Shown in pieces: positions 14,356-18,438 of a stretch of 18,438 nt of DNA. Location of the stretch: the NCBI GenBank assembly GCA_020854975.1, contig JAHKLQ010000212.1, positions 1 through 18,438 on the forward strand, read 5' to 3'. This DNA comes from Methanobacterium sp. GTDB lineage: Archaea; Methanobacteriota; Methanobacteria; Methanobacteriales; Methanobacteriaceae. Within the stretch, counting starts at the first letter, position 1. Every line of letters begins with the position of its first letter. A program made the translations under genes and the position numbers. The notes below the pieces were generated by a model. That model was not told where the DNA came from and did not search any database. It worked only from the letters and a program-made list of their open reading frames with translations.

Positions 14356-17300
14356 GTGAGAAACCAAGCCATATTATTAATCGTGACGGCTATGTTTGTT
14401 ATGATTATAAGTGGAACCGCATTTGCAGAAGACAATATAACCAAAAACGACATCAAAATCAACTGTACAACTATCTATTCTGGTTCAACCCATCAAGAGT
14501 TGATGGCGGATGCTGCAAAAGAGTATCCGAACATGAACTATACAACACATTTGACCACAAAACTACCGACTACGCTGAATTTCAGTAATCAAAATTTGAT
14601 AATGTTAGATTTGTATTCGGATTCTTACGTTCCTGTGGTTCAAAGTGCCATAGATGATGCCAAAAAGAGAAACGCAACAGTTATAGTTTTATCACCGCAA
14701 TCAGACCTTGCAAAAAACCTGAGTAGTATAAACATGACTCAACACCCTTATATATTGGAATATTTCAATAATGGGGGCTATGAAAATGAGAAACGACTCA
14801 TAAACTACGTGATGATCAACTTCTTCGGTTTAAATGAAACTGTTGAAGCACCTGTAGTTTATCCAACTACTGGAATATATCATCCAGATTCTTCAGTACC
14901 TTTTGCCAGTGTGAGCGAGTATCTGCAATGGTATCAGTCTGATGGGACACACTACAAATATGATCCAAGCAAACCCACTGTGGCAATACTTTTCCATCGG
15001 GACACTTATGTTAAAGAAACCACACCATGGGTTAATTCCCTTATTTATAAGCTGGAGGCCCAGGGCATAAATTGTGTTGCGGAGTTTGGAATGTCAGGGG
15101 ATTCCCTGTCTGTTCTTATGAACACCACATCTTTAACAGCCAATCTTCCTATGGATCTAATTATTTCCGCTAAAAGTTTCAGACTGAGATCATACAGTAG
15201 TGAACCCATTGAAAATGGTGTAGTTTACCTTCAAGCCTTGAACATCCCCATTATTCGTGCAGTAGTTGGAATGTACCAGATCAGTCCTGAAATGTGGGCA
15301 AACAGTACAGATGGAATCCCATCGAACCTCATTGGGACTAGAGTTGCCATGCCTGAGCTTGATGGGGTTTATGAATCCATTGTAGTTGCAGGACAGGTTA
15401 AAAAACCTGACAGCGACGTTTATATAACTGTTCCTATTGAAGAACAGATGAACTGGCTGGTTAGTCGTGTATCATCTTGGATAAATCTACGCCGTAAAAG
15501 CAATGAAGAGAAAAAAATAGCAGTCATCTACTACCATCACACTCCTGGTAGAGGAGAAGTTGGAGTAATGGATGAAGGTGGTTTGAACACCCATGAAAGT
15601 CTGGTGAACTTTCTGCAGGCTTTAAAAGACCAAGGCTATGATATAGGTGGATCTGTACCTACTGTTGATGAGTTACGCGCTCAAATGCAACTTTACGGTA
15701 AAAATGTGGGAGTATGGGCTCCTGGTGAATTAGAAATCATGGTAAACACAGGTAAAGTGGAACTGATACCATTAGATGAATATTTACAATGGTTCAATGC
15801 TTTACCACAAGCTAACCGTGAAGCTGTCATCAACATGTGGGGAGAACCACCTGGTGACATTATGGTATACGAGAAAGATGGCCAGAAATACATTGTTATC
15901 CCTATGGTGAAGTTCGGAAACATTTTACTGGCTCCTCAGCCCATGCGCAGTAAAGACCAAAGTACCACTGCTATGTTTACAGATGATGCCATACCGCCCA
16001 CCCATCAGTACATTGCGTTCTACATGTGGATGAACAAGGTATATGGTGCTGATGCACTGATACATTTTGGAACCTACGGAAGCTTTGAATATTTACCTGG
16101 AAAACAAACTGGACTATCAGCAACCACTGATTGGCCAGCTATACTGATACAGGACATGCCCCACATCTACCTATACACCATCGATGGAACAGCTGGAGCA
16201 ACCCAGGCAAAAAGACGAGCTAATGCATTGATAATTGATTATTCAACTCCTGCAATTATTGCTTCTGGTTTGTATGGTGATTTAACAACTTTAGAAACTG
16301 ATTTAACTTTATATGATCAGGCAGTTGACGAAACCGTTAAAACCAAGCAGAGAGATACAATAATTAATACGTGTAAGACTTTGAATCTGGATAAAGATTT
16401 AAATGTAGATTTAAATGCAGTTTCAAGTGCAGATGCATTTGACGTATTTAAAATAACACTACGTGATTATTTAACCAGGTTAAAATCAGAATACATGCCT
16501 TATGGGTTGCATGTTCTTGGGGAGAGCATAACTGGAGATCACTTGGTATCCATGGTGAATTCCATGTTAGGGTTGGACTTCATAAATTACACCACAACCA
16601 ACTCCATATCAGAGAACCAGACCATTCAGCTCATTAATGAGGTAGTCATCAATGGTAAAACGCCGGAAGATGCTCAGAATCTTGTTTTAGGGAAAACTGA
16701 TTCAAAATTAACAGATTTCCTTAACACAGCCAAACTCCATGCTCAAAACCTTCAAAGTTGTGATCAGGAAATGACCAGCTTATTGAATGCTCTGGAAGGG
16801 CAATATGTGGCTCCAGGGCCTGGTGGAGACCCCATCAGAAAACCTGATGCCTTACCATCTGGCCGTGACCTGTATTCCTTTGACCCAAGGGAGATTCCAA
16901 TTAAATCATCCCGGGATCTGGGTGTGACCATGGCCAACGACCTTATAAACAAATATCTGAATGAAACCGGTGAATACCCCAAAAAAGTATCTGTTTTCCT
17001 GTGGGCCACTGAAACCATGAAGCACCTTGGCGTCATGGAAGCAGAAATACTGGCCCTTTTAGGAGTTAAAGTTGAATACGACAGCTACAACCGACCAACC
17101 AAATTATCGTTGATACCATCGGAAGAACTGGGAAGGCCTCGCATTGATGTTTTAATAGTTCCATCAGGAATATACAGGGATACATTCCCCATCCAGATGG
17201 CATTATTGGATAAAGCTATTCGAATGGCAGCAGAGGCAAATGACACAGCATACCCCAATTACGTCAAAGAAAACAGCGAAGCCCTATATGAATGGTTGCA

Positions 17301-18438
17301 AAGTCAGGGTTATGACAATGCAACTGCAAAGGAACTCTCCATGACCCGGCTCTTTTCAGCAGCCCCTGGAGGTTATGGTCCTTCAATTTCAGTACCCATT
17401 GCCCACACTGATAAATGGGATGATGAAGGTGATATAGCCGATCTCTTTATCAGAGGATGGGGATATGCTTACAGCCAGACCCAATGGGGAGTGGACTTAC
17501 AGAGCATATTCAATCAGAACCTCAAAGGAGTAGATGTTGTAACTCACAGTATCAGTTCCAACAACTACGGAATGCTCTACGGAGATGGATACTTCTCAGA
17601 TCTGGGCGGTCTTATCCTTGCAGTGAGAACTGCTTCTGGAAAAGAACCCATGGTTTACCTGAACAACTTGAGAAACCCTACTGGTGCCAAAGTTGAATCC
17701 TTTGACCAGTTCCTGAGTATGGAGTTAAGATCACGTAACCTGAATCCAACCTGGATACAAGGTATGATGGAGCAGGGTTACTATGGTGCGGCTATGATGA
17801 GTGCCGGAGTAGAAAATCTTTGGGGTTGGACAGTTACCGATCCAAGTAGTGTGTCTCAGTCGATGTGGAATGATGTCATAGACACATATGTTTATGATAA
17901 AAACAACATCGGTGTTTCCCAGTGGCTTTCAACGGATAACCGTGTATACTCCATGATCAGCATTTACGGAACACTATTGAAAGCAACTCAGAAAGGATAC
18001 ATCCAAATGGATCAGCAAACTCTCACTGATGTTGCTAACCGTTGGGCAAACTTGATTGCTCAGTATGGTACTTCCTGTTGTGATTGTAGCTGTGCTAACA
18101 TTGCTATGGTAGAATGGGCCACCCAATATGTCAACCCTGACATGCTGGCTCAGTTTAACTCCCAGATGTACAAATCAACTCAATATGCAGGTTTTGCCCC
18201 TAGCCCAACATCATACAATCCTGATCCTTCAAGTGCTGCTCAGCCTCAGTCTGCAAGTCAGTCTCAGTCTGCAAGTGCCACAACCCAGTCAAGTTCACAA
18301 AGTAGTGGAGTTGCTGGTGAGTCTGGTGAACAGTCTCAGTCTGAGGAGAGTGCCAGTCCTGGTGAACAAGGTGAAGCCAAGGCCTATGAGGTTACTAAAG
18401 AGGGTAATTCTGGAACTTCTGATTCTGGTTTACCAGCA
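14356..18438 (+). CDS. Secreted CobN-like chelatase large-subunit paralogue 2 (3' end cut by window edge)
   Basis: 1361 codons are visible, open to the window end, so it does not stop here. The GTG start is set by AAAGGAGGTG (14341-14350). Signal peptide 1-24 ends TAFA; unlike its neighbour, no beta-sandwich precedes the CobN domain. Both paralogues share YHPD(A/S) followed by EY(M/L)QWY, a second EYLQW(Y/F), PTHQYIAFY, and KRR(A)xALII. The core motif is FGTYGSFEYLPGKQ at 571-584: the usual His is Y574, while E578 and K583-Q584 are kept. Near the C-terminus lies the cluster C1241-C1242-D-C1244-S-C1246, a likely metal or iron-sulfur site absent from paralogue 1. A Gln/Ser-rich stalk and a YEVTK motif (1344-1348) follow, matching YEVSK before the membrane helix of paralogue 1, so an anchor should lie just beyond the window. 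The role is inferred as surface metal or tetrapyrrole handling. Confidence 0.9.
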   Translation, partial: MRNQAILLIVTAMFVMIISGTAFAEDNITKNDIKINCTTIYSGSTHQELMADAAKEYPNMNYTTHLTTKLPTTLNFSNQNLIMLDLYSDSYVPVVQSAIDDAKKRNATVIVLSPQSDLAKNLSSINMTQHPYILEYFNNGGYENEKRLINYVMINFFGLNETVEAPVVYPTTGIYHPDSSVPFASVSEYLQWYQSDGTHYKYDPSKPTVAILFHRDTYVKETTPWVNSLIYKLEAQGINCVAEFGMSGDSLSVLMNTTSLTANLPMDLIISAKSFRLRSYSSEPIENGVVYLQALNIPIIRAVVGMYQISPEMWANSTDGIPSNLIGTRVAMPELDGVYESIVVAGQVKKPDSDVYITVPIEEQMNWLVSRVSSWINLRRKSNEEKKIAVIYYHHTPGRGEVGVMDEGGLNTHESLVNFLQALKDQGYDIGGSVPTVDELRAQMQLYGKNVGVWAPGELEIMVNTGKVELIPLDEYLQWFNALPQANREAVINMWGEPPGDIMVYEKDGQKYIVIPMVKFGNILLAPQPMRSKDQSTTAMFTDDAIPPTHQYIAFYMWMNKVYGADALIHFGTYGSFEYLPGKQTGLSATTDWPAILIQDMPHIYLYTIDGTAGATQAKRRANALIIDYSTPAIIASGLYGDLTTLETDLTLYDQAVDETVKTKQRDTIINTCKTLNLDKDLNVDLNAVSSADAFDVFKITLRDYLTRLKSEYMPYGLHVLGESITGDHLVSMVNSMLGLDFINYTTTNSISENQTIQLINEVVINGKTPEDAQNLVLGKTDSKLTDFLNTAKLHAQNLQSCDQEMTSLLNALEGQYVAPGPGGDPIRKPDALPSGRDLYSFDPREIPIKSSRDLGVTMANDLINKYLNETGEYPKKVSVFLWATETMKHLGVMEAEILALLGVKVEYDSYNRPTKLSLIPSEELGRPRIDVLIVPSGIYRDTFPIQMALLDKAIRMAAEANDTAYPNYVKENSEALYEWLQSQGYDNATAKELSMTRLFSAAPGGYGPSISVPIAHTDKWDDEGDIADLFIRGWGYAYSQTQWGVDLQSIFNQNLKGVDVVTHSISSNNYGMLYGDGYFSDLGGLILAVRTASGKEPMVYLNNLRNPTGAKVESFDQFLSMELRSRNLNPTWIQGMMEQGYYGAAMMSAGVENLWGWTVTDPSSVSQSMWNDVIDTYVYDKNNIGVSQWLSTDNRVYSMISIYGTLLKATQKGYIQMDQQTLTDVANRWANLIAQYGTSCCDCSCANIAMVEWATQYVNPDMLAQFNSQMYKSTQYAGFAPSPTSYNPDPSSAAQPQSASQSQSASATTQSSSQSSGVAGESGEQSQSEESASPGEQGEAKAYEVTKEGNSGTSDSGLPA

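Noticed and set aside
14356..18438. A true CobN acting in cobalamin synthesis
   Set aside because: The protein has a signal peptide and stalk, lacks the family His at position 574, and no cobS/cobT or other corrin genes are present here.

Overview
The window looks like chromosomal DNA of a methanogenic archaeon, most likely a Methanobacterium-type member of the Methanobacteriales. The intergenic DNA is very AT-rich, promoters have archaeal TATA boxes, Shine-Dalgarno sites are of the AGGAGGTGA kind, transcripts seem to end in T-tracts, the regulator is an archaeal-style NikR, and several large secreted proteins carry a C-terminal membrane anchor. No rRNA, tRNA, CRISPR array or transposase was seen.

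Layout. Positions 1-404 hold nikR (minus strand, cut by the window edge). It is divergent from a small radical SAM gene (600-1313, plus). An MFS exporter gene (1396-2748, minus) converges on the radical SAM gene. Positions 2749-4438 are gene-poor: one small unknown gene (2980-3252, minus), a possible gene remnant near 3307-3489, and about 930 bp without a convincing gene but with clear dyad elements (3732-3784, 4318-4356). From 4439 onward everything is on the plus strand and everything is membrane-bound or secreted: a Ser/Thr-rich membrane protein whose mature N-terminus should start HPGHG, a CbiM/NikM-type metal-binding membrane subunit, a CbiN/NikN-like small membrane protein starting HGVHV after its signal peptide, a 1000-residue beta-propeller/Ig surface protein, and two roughly 1400-residue secreted proteins of the CobN/BchH large-subunit family. 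The second of these runs off the right edge.

Interpretation. The block reads as a nickel or cobalt acquisition island: a nickel-responsive regulator, the substrate-capture half of an energy-coupling-factor importer without its CbiQ/CbiO energising half in this window, and an extracellular layer with CobN-like proteins. The CobN family is normally cytoplasmic and works with an AAA+ ATPase on a tetrapyrrole ring. Two tandem copies with signal peptides and Ser/Thr-rich stalks cannot use cytoplasmic ATP, so binding or relaying of metal or tetrapyrrole at the cell surface is the more likely job (inference). The surface protein and the first CobN-like gene share a strongly conserved promoter block at identical spacing, which suggests joint control. 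nikR and the radical SAM gene share an intergenic region with three GTGCTAC/GTAGCAC half-sites, a good candidate NikR operator.
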